Shown here: in pieces, positions 51,946 to 61,500 of the stretch | How positions within the stretch are numbered: the stretch's first letter is position 1 | Layout of the letters: every line of letters starts with the position of its first letter | Assembly (NCBI GenBank): GCA_964540105.1 | Contig: CAZILL010000001.1 | Span: 434,001-498,000, forward strand | Source of the DNA: DATKJY01 sp964540105 | Lineage (GTDB): Bacteria; Zixibacteria; MSB-5A5; GN15; FEB-12 | Direction: 5' to 3' | Length of the DNA stretch: 64,000 nucleotides | Program-made: the position numbers and the translations under genes | Notes under the pieces: model-generated | What the model was told of the DNA's origin: nothing | Databases searched by the model: none | Seen by the model: only the letters and a program-made list of their open reading frames with translations

Positions 51946-52827
51946 CTAAGGGGTGGGATGCGCGAGACCCGCCGGGGGGGGTAGAGATTTCGAAGGGTGG
52001 GATGCTACTGACCTATGCAAAGGAGGGGAAGTGCGAGAGGCTGTAGTGCTCCCTATTTGGCCAGCGTTTTCTAAGAGAGTCCTCGTGGTCAAGTTATAGT
52101 TTTCTTCGAACCGGTTCGGCGTACGGTGTCCCAGCGCCGAGTGTAACCACGTCTCGTTGTACGTCTCCATCCAGGTGTCGATCGCAACCGACAATTCGTA
52201 TGGATCGTGCCACTCCCTCAGCCAGATCAATTCCTCTTTCAGCGTCCGCATCATGCGCTCCGTGTCGGCATTCCCTTTCGGATTGTTGTAGCTGGTAAAG
52301 GCTTGATGGATACCCATGAGCGAACAGGCATGCGTGAACATCTCCGAGGTCGGCTGGCTCCCGTTGTCCGACATCAGATGGAGTTGGCGATCCCTGACGC
52401 CATAGGGGAACTGCCGGTTCACGGCGCGGTCCAAAGCAATCAACCACTCGCTCGCGGTCGATGTTCTTCCGCAGTAATGACCCACGACCTTCTTCGTGTA
52501 CCAGTCCTTCACCACCACCACATACGCCCACCCCGACTCAGCTATCGCCTTGGTCATGTCAATCCCCCACCACTGATTCGGACGATCCGGACGCGGCTTG
52601 GGACGAGTTGAGACTCGGGGAACATCATATGTCGTCTGGGTCGACAACAGTTGATGCGCTTTCATCAACCGATAGACCCGCTTCTTGTTCACATCTAGAC
52701 GGTCAACATACCGCAAATGCGCCCAGCAATGCCGATACCCCCAGAACGGATGGTCCGACTTCAATTGGCGGATCCGCTCCAGGATCACCTCGTTACGAAT
52801 GGCCACTGACTCCGATGACCGCCTCAT
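51946..52827 (-). CDS. IS3-family transposase OrfB (DDE integrase core)
   Basis: 293 residues. An HTH_21-like start (DHPFWGYRHCWAHLR) precedes the rve core with Asp in WWGIDMTK, Asp in LMSDNGSQPTS and Glu in GNADTERMMRTLKEEL. The body ends near NRFEENYNLTTRT. The reading frame then runs through the left inverted repeat at 52042 and continues into flanking DNA until 51946, so the last ~32 residues (PPLHRSVASHPSK) are not part of the original protein. It overlaps OrfA by four bases (ATGA). Confidence 0.93.
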   Translation of the reverse strand: MRRSSESVAIRNEVILERIRQLKSDHPFWGYRHCWAHLRYVDRLDVNKKRVYRLMKAHQLLSTQTTYDVPRVSTRPKPRPDRPNQWWGIDMTKAIAESGWAYVVVVKDWYTKKVVGHYCGRTSTASEWLIALDRAVNRQFPYGVRDRQLHLMSDNGSQPTSEMFTHACSLMGIHQAFTSYNNPKGNADTERMMRTLKEELIWLREWHDPYELSVAIDTWMETYNETWLHSALGHRTPNRFEENYNLTTRTLLENAGQIGSTTASRTSPPLHRSVASHPSKSLPPPAGLAHPTP

Positions 52828-53173
52828 AACAACTCGTCCTCACTTCTTCTTAACTCCTCCGTCAATTGACCAATGATCTGCTGAAGTTTCTGCGTCTTCG
52901 CTTTCAGCCGATTCACTTCGCCTCCTGACTCTTTGGCCTCGAACGCTCGGTGCGCCTCCGCTAGGAACTTATCCCGCCACTGGTAGTACTGCGTCTGACC
53001 GATCTGATACTTGCTGCACAATTCACCGGTCGGCAGCCCCGACAACCCTTCCAACACAATCTTCGCTTTGGTCTTGCTGTCCCAAACTCGCTTCTTCATG
53101 GCATGACTCCTTTGTGAATCCTGCCACAAGGTACTCGATTACGAACACCTACGCACTAATGGGGAGCAGTATA
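52042..53173 (-). mobile_element. IS3-type insertion sequence
   Basis: Ends are imperfect inverted repeats: TGTAGTGCTCCCTATT at 52042 and, on the other strand, TATACTGCTCCCCATT ending at 53173. OrfA and OrfB lie inside with an ATGA overlap. No clear target duplication was found. The element appears complete. Confidence 0.8.
52824..53099 (-). CDS. IS3-family transposase OrfA
   Basis: The start is ATG 53099 (AAAGGAG upstream). The 91-residue protein opens MKKRVWDSKTKAKIVLEGL, with helix-turn-helix (GLPTGELCSKYQIGQTQYYQW), and a leucine-zipper-like C-terminus (EVNRLKAKTQKLQQIIGQL). It binds the IS ends and regulates or supports transposition. The four-base overlap with OrfB indicates coupled translation instead of the usual frameshift. 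Confidence 0.93.
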   Translation of the reverse strand: MKKRVWDSKTKAKIVLEGLSGLPTGELCSKYQIGQTQYYQWRDKFLAEAHRAFEAKESGGEVNRLKAKTQKLQQIIGQLTEELRRSEDELL

Positions 53174-53339
53174 ACCTTTCTCCTGAACAGACGTGGCGAT
53201 CAGATTCGCCACGTCTTCTTGTTTATGAGTGCCGAACTGCACGGTTACAGTAAAGGGAATCGATGTAACAATACCTCCCCGGCCAGCACTAACGATTGAA
53301 AGAAAGAGGCAACCAAACTCAAACCAAAGGAGAAAGATC

Positions 53340-53531
53340 ATGAAAACGAAAATCTTGATGGCGGTGGCGCTGGCGACGTTGGCTTTCACAGCGATCGAAG
53401 GGTGTGGCAAGAAGCCTACCAGCTCTAATGAGCAGAAGAGGAAACAGGTAGACCGAGACTATGACAACGATGATCCCAACTGCATCATCATTGAAGATGA
53501 GGATGGCTACTACTATTTGATCTGTGAGTGA
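53340..53531 (+). CDS. small acidic lipoprotein
   Basis: The start is ATG 53340, with AAAGGAGAAAG upstream. The 63-residue product has a lipoprotein signal (MKTKILMAVALATLAFTAIEGC). After it comes a Lys/Ser part and an acidic tail, DRDYDNDDPNCIIIEDEDG, ending YYYLICE with two cysteines. No family is recognised. It could bind calcium or be surface exposed, but this is speculative. A strong terminator follows. Confidence 0.7.
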   Translation: MKTKILMAVALATLAFTAIEGCGKKPTSSNEQKRKQVDRDYDNDDPNCIIIEDEDGYYYLICE

Positions 53532-53560
53532 ATCTGCAATCTCTACTGTGATTCAGTCGG

Positions 53561-53594
53561 CAGGGCGGAACAGCATTCCGCCCTGTTTCTCTTT
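53561..53594 (+). terminator. rho-independent terminator
   Basis: Stem CAGGGCGGAA/TTCCGCCCTG with a five-base loop, followed by TTTCTCTTT, ending the lipoprotein gene. Confidence 0.9.
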
Positions 53595-53737
53595 GGCCAC
53601 ACCCTTTGCCGGACGGCCCGCATCTGGTCTGTTCACGCCGTTGCCACCATTCCCCAAGATTCGATTGTAACAAAATCCCTGGTCAAGGCACTTGAGAATG
53701 GCAACAGAACTGCAAACCATTAATCAAGGAGGTCACA

Positions 53738-54757
53738 ATGCAGACCACGTTTCGTATCGCCACGATGCTGTTAATGATTGCAGCATCAGTGATCGTCAGT
53801 TCCTGTTCGAAAAAGAGTTCAGTCGGGCCGGACCCGACGCCCAGACAGCCAGTCGCCCCTGCTAACCTTCAGGCGACAACCATTTCTACATCTCAAATCA
53901 AGCTGAGTTGGACCGACAACTCAAGCGATGAAGATGGTTTTGAGATTGAACAAACGTCGAACGGCGCCATTTCTCAAATCAGCGCTTTGGCGAACAGTGG
54001 TGAACTGCAGGTAACTGGACTTGCTGCAGGTGAAACGTATAACTTCAGGGTAAGAGCCTACAATAGATCGGGAGCGTCGATCTACAGTGACATCGCCACA
54101 GCCACGACGGTCCCGGACCCAGTACGCGCCCCCAGCGGCCTGCTCGGAGTCTACGATTTCACGAGTCGATCGATCACTCTTGTATGGGTTGACAACACGG
54201 CCGGCCTCTGCGCGTACGAGATCGAACAAACACTCGACGGAGTTACTTCTACTATCGCTGTGGACATATCGGGTGCGGATCGCCGGCGGATTGACAACAT
54301 CGACCAAAGGTCCGATCGCGAAATGATCTACCAGTTTCGTGTGAGGGCGAAGTTCTCAGGTGTGCAGCCGCCTGTGTACTCAGCGTACACGACCGTCTAC
54401 TCCGTGAGGGTTGCCAAGCAGCCTGATGCCCCGAGAAACGTTACAGCTGCAGCGGTCATGCGATGGGTAACGTGCGGTACCCCTCCCTTCGTTACCCAAT
54501 GCCCGAAGTGGTTTGTCACGATGAGCTGGACCGACGTTGACCCCAGAGCGACGGCCGTGAGAGTCAGTTTAGCTGTCTTCCCTCCGGGCACCCAATTTGC
54601 GGTGCCTTCGTACACTACTTACTCAGGTTCTGAAACGTCTACAGAGGTCCCGTGCGGCAACAGGCCAGCTGCCGGCACAAAGTATGTCTTTAGAGTACAG
54701 GTGACCACTCCCGATGGTCTCTCGCCTTGGAGCACCGAGGGCTCCTTCACCTTCTGA
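53738..54757 (+). CDS. fibronectin type III lipoprotein
   Basis: 339 residues with a lipoprotein signal (lipobox VSSC near residue 23) and three FN3-like domains: LQATTISTSQIKLSWTDNS, SGLLGVYDFTSRSITLVWV, and VTAAAVMRWVTCG. The ends of strands show YNFRVRAYN and YQFRVRAKF, typical FN3 G-strand patterns. It is probably surface exposed and binds polymers or partner proteins. A strong ribosome site (AAGGAGG) precedes ATG 53738. Confidence 0.88.
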   Translation: MQTTFRIATMLLMIAASVIVSSCSKKSSVGPDPTPRQPVAPANLQATTISTSQIKLSWTDNSSDEDGFEIEQTSNGAISQISALANSGELQVTGLAAGETYNFRVRAYNRSGASIYSDIATATTVPDPVRAPSGLLGVYDFTSRSITLVWVDNTAGLCAYEIEQTLDGVTSTIAVDISGADRRRIDNIDQRSDREMIYQFRVRAKFSGVQPPVYSAYTTVYSVRVAKQPDAPRNVTAAAVMRWVTCGTPPFVTQCPKWFVTMSWTDVDPRATAVRVSLAVFPPGTQFAVPSYTTYSGSETSTEVPCGNRPAAGTKYVFRVQVTTPDGLSPWSTEGSFTF

Positions 54758-54778
54758 ACATCTTCTTCCTCTGCGAAA

Positions 54779-54811
54779 ACTGAGAGCTCAGCATGGGGCT
54801 GGGCTCTCAGT
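54779..54811 (+). terminator. hairpin after the FN3 lipoprotein gene
   Basis: ACTGAGAGC pairs with GCTCTCAGT across a 15-base loop. No long T tract follows, so termination is only probable. Confidence 0.55.
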
Positions 54812-54998
54812 ATGACAGTCCAGTCCAACCAGGCCGGAAAGTGCTCGCGAGCCGAGGAAGTGCTAAACGCACCGTCACGGCAAGGGAAGCGAAAGAATCA
54901 TTTGTTGAATCTCGCGGACGTTCATCCTATTGTACACTGAGAGCGCGGGCGCTCGAAGCAGCATGGTACGCGGCTAATCAGCAGGTAGATGGATTAAC

Positions 54999-55553
54999 GT
55001 GAGCGACGATTCAGAAAAAGCAGAACTCCGGGCGGTCATCGATGGGTTTCTGCGGGGGGAATCCGCCCAGTTTCGGATACTTCACACGAAAATTGTCCAA
55101 TTCATTTACCATCAGCATTTCGGCACCGATTCCGAACGCGAAGAGCTTGTCTCTGAGGCAATTGAAATCCTGCTGACAAATCTTCGGCGAGGCGATTTCA
55201 AAGGGGATAGCCTTAAAGCGCTGAGCGTCTATATCTATACAATAGTGAAGTACAGGATCGGGCGGGTCCTAAGACGGCGCAATCGGCTGACCTACACTGA
55301 TGAACTCATGGAACCGACTGATGACAAGGCCCAGCTGATATCGGATGAGACCGCAGATAAGGAATTGGCTGGTATGATCTTAGCGCAAATCGACGAGAAG
55401 TGCCGGGAGCTGCTTAGCCTGAAATTCAAAGATTGTTGGTCGGATCAGGAGATTGCGGATCATATCAAGAAATCCAAGAACGCCACCAGTACGGCGATTT
55501 CGAGATGCCTGAAAAAGACACAGGAATTGCAAATAGTTAAGGAAAACATGTAA
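54999..55553 (+). CDS. sigma-70 family (ECF-like) RNA polymerase factor
   Basis: The start is GTG 54999. The 184-residue protein has region-2-like helices (GESAQFRILHTKIVQFIYHQ, ELVSEAIEILLTNL, LSVYIYTIVKYRIGRVLRRR) and a region-4 helix-turn-helix (CRELLSLKFKDCWSDQEIADHI). It is followed after 41 bases by a two-zinc-finger anti-sigma-like membrane protein, as expected for an ECF pair. The target genes are unknown, possibly the lipoproteins downstream. Confidence 0.85.
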   Translation: MSDDSEKAELRAVIDGFLRGESAQFRILHTKIVQFIYHQHFGTDSEREELVSEAIEILLTNLRRGDFKGDSLKALSVYIYTIVKYRIGRVLRRRNRLTYTDELMEPTDDKAQLISDETADKELAGMILAQIDEKCRELLSLKFKDCWSDQEIADHIKKSKNATSTAISRCLKKTQELQIVKENM

Positions 55554-55594
55554 CTATCCGAGCGCTGCCGGCACTTTCAGGCGGAGTATGAAAT

Positions 55595-56434
55595 ATGAAG
55601 AAGTGTACTGATGAAGAGATTGGGAACAGGCTGACGGACTTCTACTCCGGCCACCTTACGGAGAATGAGTCTGAGGCGGTTCTCTCCCATCTGAAGCAGT
55701 GCGAAACGTGCCGAAACGATTTGAAGGTAATGGGGCTGCTTGGAGAGGGACCGGCGCTGAAGAAAGAGGAGAACAGCAAGTTCCATCTGAGCGCTGAGCA
55801 GATTTCGTCGTATTATGCTGACCGAAAGAGCTTGTCGGCCAGTGACTTGAGTGTCGTTGAATCGCATTTGAAGTCGTGCGATCACTGTGCGTATGAGCTT
55901 GACTTTCTGAGGGATCTGGAGAGTGACCTGGCGGGGTCGGTGAAGCATGCGCAGAAGTCGGTTTCGATGTTGGCTCGAGTGGCGGATCTTGTTTTCCCGG
56001 CGCTGCGAAAGCCGGTGGTCGCGTATTTCCTGCTTCTGTTGACTCTTTATCCCACGTACAGATTTCTGGCCGTTATGAATTCAGAAACTGCGTCATCAGA
56101 GACAACTTGGAACCAGTTGCAGGAGGGGCGGCGATCGACCGGTGAGGCGAAAATCATTCTACGCGACCGCGGAGCTACATATCTGGGTTTCGACGTGTTG
56201 CAGTATCATAATGTAGCGGAGTTTCGATACAGTGTGACGCTGTCGCCGGCAGGGGAGCTGACGCGTCGGATACCGGTCCTGACGAATTTCGATGACAAGC
56301 AGAAGATTCAGGTTATGGGGAATTTCCATGATCTTCCAGACGGGGAGTATATTCTGACAGTCGAAGAGGTTGACCCGCTGACGCCAAACGATAAGGCGTC
56401 GCAGCAGTATCGATTTGAATTGCGCTCGCGATAG
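55595..56434 (+). CDS. anti-sigma-like membrane protein with two HxxxCxxC motifs
   Basis: 279 residues. The N-terminal cytosolic part holds two zinc-finger-like motifs, VLSHLKQCETCRNDL (about 30-44) and VESHLKSCDHCAYEL (about 88-102), as in ZAS anti-sigma factors but doubled. One membrane helix follows (VAYFLLLLTLYPTYRFL, about 145-161) and an outer domain of about 110 residues with YRYSV-like beta strands. It would hold the sigma factor at 54999 until a signal arrives. Doubling of the zinc motif is unusual. Confidence 0.8.
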   Translation: MKKCTDEEIGNRLTDFYSGHLTENESEAVLSHLKQCETCRNDLKVMGLLGEGPALKKEENSKFHLSAEQISSYYADRKSLSASDLSVVESHLKSCDHCAYELDFLRDLESDLAGSVKHAQKSVSMLARVADLVFPALRKPVVAYFLLLLTLYPTYRFLAVMNSETASSETTWNQLQEGRRSTGEAKIILRDRGATYLGFDVLQYHNVAEFRYSVTLSPAGELTRRIPVLTNFDDKQKIQVMGNFHDLPDGEYILTVEEVDPLTPNDKASQQYRFELRSR

Positions 56435-56568
56435 GCGGGCGGTTTCGTTCCTTACCACATCCAGACTCATCCTATCACATCTTAGAGCGGTCGAAATCCC
56501 GTGTAACAAGGATCTGTCTGCGGGTACTGTATGGGAAACAGAAACCATAGGTAACAACAGGAGAAGGT

Positions 56569-57588
56569 ATGACTTCATTCTCTGCCATAGCGATTCCAAG
56601 AGTAATTGTCGTAATTACGGTCTTCGTGCTTGGACTGCTTCTCTCTCAGTGCAATAACAAGGGAACAGATTCTCAGCCCCTAACTGAGGCAGTCCCGAAG
56701 GACTCTATAGTGTTCCGTGAATTCGGGCAGGTGACGAATATTGCGGCCAACAAGGGAAAGCTGTATGTAATCGTGGGTCACACACTCTACACCTATGACA
56801 CGGCCAAGCTTGCTGCACCTGTTGATTCATTCATTCAGCGCGGAATCATAGATTATAATTCATACTTGTTTATTAATTCTACGAAAGATCTCGGTTTCGT
56901 CGGGAGCGGCGATAGCACATCAATACTTCGTCTGGATGATCGTGGACACATTTCTGTGATGTCGCGAGTCCACGGATGGGCGTACGGCTACGGGAAGTTT
57001 CGCATGACCGTGATGGACAATACCCTAATTGTTTTCTCGCAGCAGCAAATCAACTTCTTTGACATTTCGAACCCCGCGAGCCCGACTCTGAGATGGTCTC
57101 GACCGAATCGTGGGCTATTACAGATTGTGGCGGCAGACAGTCTGATCGTCGCTACCATCAGTGAGATGGCACCCTCCAATGTTGTCTTGTTATCGAAGGA
57201 GTTGATCGTGATTGAGCGAGTTGATTACAGTGTCGACATAATCGGCATGTGTTCACCCTCGGAATCTCCTACAGTAGTTCTTGGCAATGGGTATGGAAAC
57301 GGGATGGTGTATTGGATGAGAGTTTATGGAGGCAGGCTGGATACATTGCACGCTATAAGCCACGATTTTGGCAGCGATGTTACTGGATTAGTTCAAGCCG
57401 GTTCATACACGATTGTTCAGTACATCGACGGATTGCATTTGGTGGTGCGCGCGACCGAGAAGTTTTCAGGGCCAGAACGGGTCTTCTCATTCTCCAATCC
57501 CAAGAGGATCATCGACGCCTGTGTTCAAGGGACGAAGCTGTATGTAGCAGATTCTTCGAAAGTCGTTATCTATGAACTACCTCAATGA
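56569..57588 (+). CDS. propeller-like lipoprotein
   Basis: 339 residues with a lipoprotein-type signal (FVLGLLLSQC). Repeated segments suggest a beta-propeller of LVIVD/YncE type: GKLYVIVGHTLYTYD, NTLIVFSQQQINFFDISNP, and TKLYVADSSKVVIYELP. It probably sits at the cell surface or periplasm. The start ATG 56569 follows AGGAGAAGG. No catalytic motif is seen. It is the last gene before a strong terminator. Confidence 0.75.
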   Translation: MTSFSAIAIPRVIVVITVFVLGLLLSQCNNKGTDSQPLTEAVPKDSIVFREFGQVTNIAANKGKLYVIVGHTLYTYDTAKLAAPVDSFIQRGIIDYNSYLFINSTKDLGFVGSGDSTSILRLDDRGHISVMSRVHGWAYGYGKFRMTVMDNTLIVFSQQQINFFDISNPASPTLRWSRPNRGLLQIVAADSLIVATISEMAPSNVVLLSKELIVIERVDYSVDIIGMCSPSESPTVVLGNGYGNGMVYWMRVYGGRLDTLHAISHDFGSDVTGLVQAGSYTIVQYIDGLHLVVRATEKFSGPERVFSFSNPKRIIDACVQGTKLYVADSSKVVIYELPQ

Positions 57589-57609
57589 GATCGAGTCCAC
57601 GAAGCGCAC

Positions 57610-57640
57610 AGCGCCCTTCGGAAACGGGGGCGCTTTTCTT
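57610..57640 (+). terminator. rho-independent terminator
   Basis: AGCGCCC pairs with GGGCGCT over a loop of about eleven bases, followed by TTTCTTTT. It ends the propeller lipoprotein gene. Confidence 0.88.
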
Positions 57641-57756
57641 TTGGGCACGAATCGGGGGCAAATCTCCGAACGGGTGTAACAACTCTCCGGCCACGGGCAC
57701 TGTCTGGGTGAAGAGCGATAGAAACCAACTAACAGATAGTCAAAGGAGAAAAGACA

Positions 57757-58356
57757 ATGAAAACCAGAAGAACCTTAACAGCTATCGCGGTGCTCACTGC
57801 GATACTCACCTGCATGACAGCAACCGCCGAAGCCGGAACATTTGACTTCAAGGGGAGATCGTTCGGGTTTGGTGGCACAGTGGGCCTGGGCGTGGCGAGT
57901 CAGAAGCTCGGAGCGGGATTCCACTTCGGTCTTACGACCAGGACAAAACTGTACCGCGGCCTGAACATGGGTGGAGATGTCTCGATGTACATCAAGAGCG
58001 GTGCCTGGGATATCAACTTCGCATTCACGCCGCAGTATGTCTTCAGGATCAAGAACTCGATTGTGCATCCGTACGTCGGATTCGGGCCATCGCTGCACAT
58101 TGTGCACCGGGGCGAGGCTTCACAGCCAGAACCTGACCCTTGGTGGGATGAAGGGTTGTACAAACTGTCCGGGATATTTGACGAAGAGTCTCCCACGTCT
58201 TCGTCCGGTGCCCGTTTCGGATTTCAGCCCAATATTGGGCTTGAGTTGACTGCCACACGCTCACTCTCGGTCTATTTGGATTTCAAGTACTTCTGTGTGA
58301 TCAATGCGCCTGACGCAGTCGCGATCACGACCGGAGTGCTGTTCTATCCGTTCTGA
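57757..58356 (+). CDS. outer-membrane beta-barrel protein
   Basis: 199 residues. A signal peptide (MKTRRTLTAIAVLTAILTC...AEA) is followed by alternating strands rich in Gly and aromatic residues (SFGFGGTVGLGV, GAGFHFGLTT, IHPYVGFGPS-like) and a C-terminal Phe (VLFYPF), the usual Bam-recognised end. The ribosome site AAAGGAG precedes ATG 57757. It resembles small OmpW/OmpA-barrel-like proteins of unknown function. Confidence 0.82.
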   Translation: MKTRRTLTAIAVLTAILTCMTATAEAGTFDFKGRSFGFGGTVGLGVASQKLGAGFHFGLTTRTKLYRGLNMGGDVSMYIKSGAWDINFAFTPQYVFRIKNSIVHPYVGFGPSLHIVHRGEASQPEPDPWWDEGLYKLSGIFDEESPTSSSGARFGFQPNIGLELTATRSLSVYLDFKYFCVINAPDAVAITTGVLFYPF

Positions 58357-58383
58357 AGTCACCTGCACCTTCGACCAACTTTC

Positions 58384-58417
58384 AGGGCCTGCTGAAAGCC
58401 AGCAGGTCCTTTCTCTT
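58384..58417 (+). terminator. rho-independent terminator
   Basis: AGGGCCTGCTG/CAGCAGGTCCT stem with a five-base loop, followed by TTCTCTT, after the barrel gene. Confidence 0.88.
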
Positions 58418-58559
58418 GGTCCGGACAAAGTGTCCTGTCTGACACCCTCATAGTACGGGGCGTGTTCTTTTTGGCTGGAACTGGTGGCAGAACTGCTGGG
58501 ACGTTTCGACTCAGCGATTGTTGCGTAACTTCGCACAGTCGTGATACCCCGTTCGCTGT

Positions 58560-61500
58560 CTAATTGCGCCAGTCGCCGATACTGATGAATGAGGCCCAGC
58601 TGAAGGGGTGGTCGGGCTGGCCGCGTTTTCGTTCGCGTTGCAACGTGCGCAGCATCGCGTCGCGCAACAGCGTTGCGGCACTGAGCTTATTCTCTCGATA
58701 GATCGAAGAGATCAGTTGTGAAGTCACGTTGTCGGGAACCGGCCAGAGTGAGCTGACAACTGTCCGCGCACCAGCCATAAGAAAGGCGCGACGCAAGCCG
58801 TAGACGCCTTCGCCGGCAGCAATTTCTCCCAGACCAGATTCACAGGCCGACAGGACAACGCGCTGAGTTCCGTTGAGGTTTAGGGCGCTCACTTCTTCGG
58901 CGGTCAGAATGCCGTCGTCGGGCGTTGAGACTTTACTGCGGTGATTATTGACACCCGCAAAGAAAAGTCCTGAGGTGAGCAGAGGGTTGATGGCCGGAGT
59001 CTTGCGCGTGCCGGGCTGATCTGATTCCGATTCGTTATGCCCACAATTGGCGGGGGCGTAGTAACCGTGGGTCGCCAGATGGATCATGCGGCTTCCGGGG
59101 GCGAGGCGTTTGAAATTCTCTTCGCTCGCAGTGGCGCCGGTACAGAGCCACAACTTGTCGGGTCCGTTTCCACGCCAGAGCTTGCCAATGAGGTCGATTT
59201 CTGTGCGGGTGCCGGGGAGCCTTTGCACGTTGATGCCCGCTAGATCGAGACAGTCTCCGGGAGCGGATCGCAGTTGAGATAGAGACGAGGCAAGAGTAGT
59301 GTCGACTACAGTGTCACGCCCTTCGCGACGCTGCTGAGTGGTGGCGTTGAAATCAGGATCCCCCATCGCCAGCAATCCTGAGCCAGAGGGGGCAGATTTC
59401 TGGAAGCGGAGCAGATCGCGTGCGGACGAAAGATATTGAATGGCGTGCTGCTCGATCAGATATCCGCCCTCTCGTGAGGGGAGTCCGGCGAAGGAAACCA
59501 GATCGAGCAGGCCGTCGGGTGAAATAAACAGCATGCCGGTATCGGGCATGGCTGATTCGATCGGTGCCCAGATGGCTTTGACGAGTGAAGCGGCTATAGA
59601 CGCATACTCAGAGTTGTCGCTTTCCGAAGGCTGAGCCGAACCTTTAGCGATTCTGTTGATGTGCCGTCGATATTGAGTGATGAGGCTGTCGATGGGCGCG
59701 GCGGGCCCAAGGTTTACGATCAGTGAGGAACTCGATGGCGCCAGGAGGATGGCGACGTAAAGTGGGATGGTGGAGTCCAGTTCCTTCTGATGCCGCTCGA
59801 CCCTGAGGTATTCGACCAGGGCCGCGTTAGCGGGGAGAGCTTGGACTATGCGCTCGGCTGAGAATTCATCGGATTTCTCATTGGTCCGAAAAGGCGAGCT
59901 TAGCCGCGCCAAGTCGGATTCGACATCATTCGATGCACGAGTCAGGGAATCGAGTTTGCGCTTGTAGGAAGTACCGTCGCGTTCGTCCGGACCGTTTGCG
60001 TATAGTTCGGAGAGACGAGCTTTGATTGATCTCAGTACATCAGCCCGCTCGGACGTCTCGGGATCGACTTCAGCCGCGAGAAGCTGCTGACGCTGGAAGA
60101 TCTCGTCTGAGACCTGGCCTTTCGAGGCCAGCGCGATCGACACGACTACTGAGTCGAAACCAGCCTGTCCGATGCTATCAAGATACGCCGATATGACACC
60201 GGCCGCGGCGTTGCGCACACGCTCGGAATAACTAAGTGCGTCGCGCTCGGACATGACGACGGCGTCATGCGAGAAGGTCTTCTTACGAAGTGCAAAGGCA
60301 CGCACGCTCACATTCAACGCTGCCGGCAGCAGATGTTGAAGTCGACAGTGGCGTGCGTAACGTTCCAGGATCTCTGCATATATTGGATGGCCTGTCCCGA
60401 GAACACGCTCTGACTGCGATAGAGCCCTTTGAAAGAGCGGCTCAGCCTTTTCGTGATTACCGAGATCGGAATTTAGGATGGCGAGAGCGAGGATGGCGCT
60501 GATCATCGACGGATGACCGTTCCCAACGGCCCTTTCGAGAATGGGAATTGCTCGCACGAGCGCTGATTCAGCTTCATGGAATCTCCCGAGTGACATATTG
60601 GCGTTGCCCATTAGGAGCAGAGTCTTACCGTAATCTGGTCCCATTGCCACTGAGTCGGTTGCAAAGATTGCCAGCGCTCGCTGATAGTTCTTCAGATTCT
60701 TAACAGCATGTGCCCGATCCGCCTGAGCGCCTGCTATGAACAGCAAGCTCTTGCCAACGATCGCATTGTCCTTTCCGACAGCATTCTCTAACATCGGAAG
60801 TGCGCGAGCAAAGAGCTCGTCGGCTTCCGACGACCGGCCTATGTCGGCATACAAACCGGCCAAATTGATCATTACGGAAGCTACAGTTTGATTTGACGCA
60901 CCAAGGGATTTCTCGAAGATCTGCAGGGCGCGACGATATAGTGGTTCAGCCATCGTGTACCGCCCCGATCCGTCGTACACAGTGGCGAGGCGGTTAACGA
61001 GAGTTCCAGTTTCGGGGTGACCGACTCCCAATCTGCTTTCCATCAGAGCCAAACCCCGACTGTAATATCTGATGGCAGCGCCATACTTTGCCTGATCTTT
61101 GGCAATATCGCCGAGAATAGTGACACACTTCCTCATCTCATGGAAGTAGGTCGTCGAGTCGCGCTGAAAGACGACCAAGGCCAGGTGACTCAGCTCTTCT
61201 GATTCACTGTACTTGAGTTGAAGACGACGGAGGGAGGATTGTCCGATATATCCACGAGCTACTTCAGGACTGTTGGGTCCAAAGATCGCGATCCTAATCT
61301 GTGTCGCACGAGTAAAGAGCCGTTCGGTTTCATCAAGTCGGAGCAACACCAGATAGACGCGACCGAGTTCATAGCAACTGGCTGCAATATCGACGTGGAT
61401 CGCAGGCAGAAGACTATCACGGATAATCAGAGAGCGCCTGAGTGATTTCTCGGCCTCCCGAAGGTCGTTCTTTGAGAACTGATAAGTGCCAAGTCTAAAG

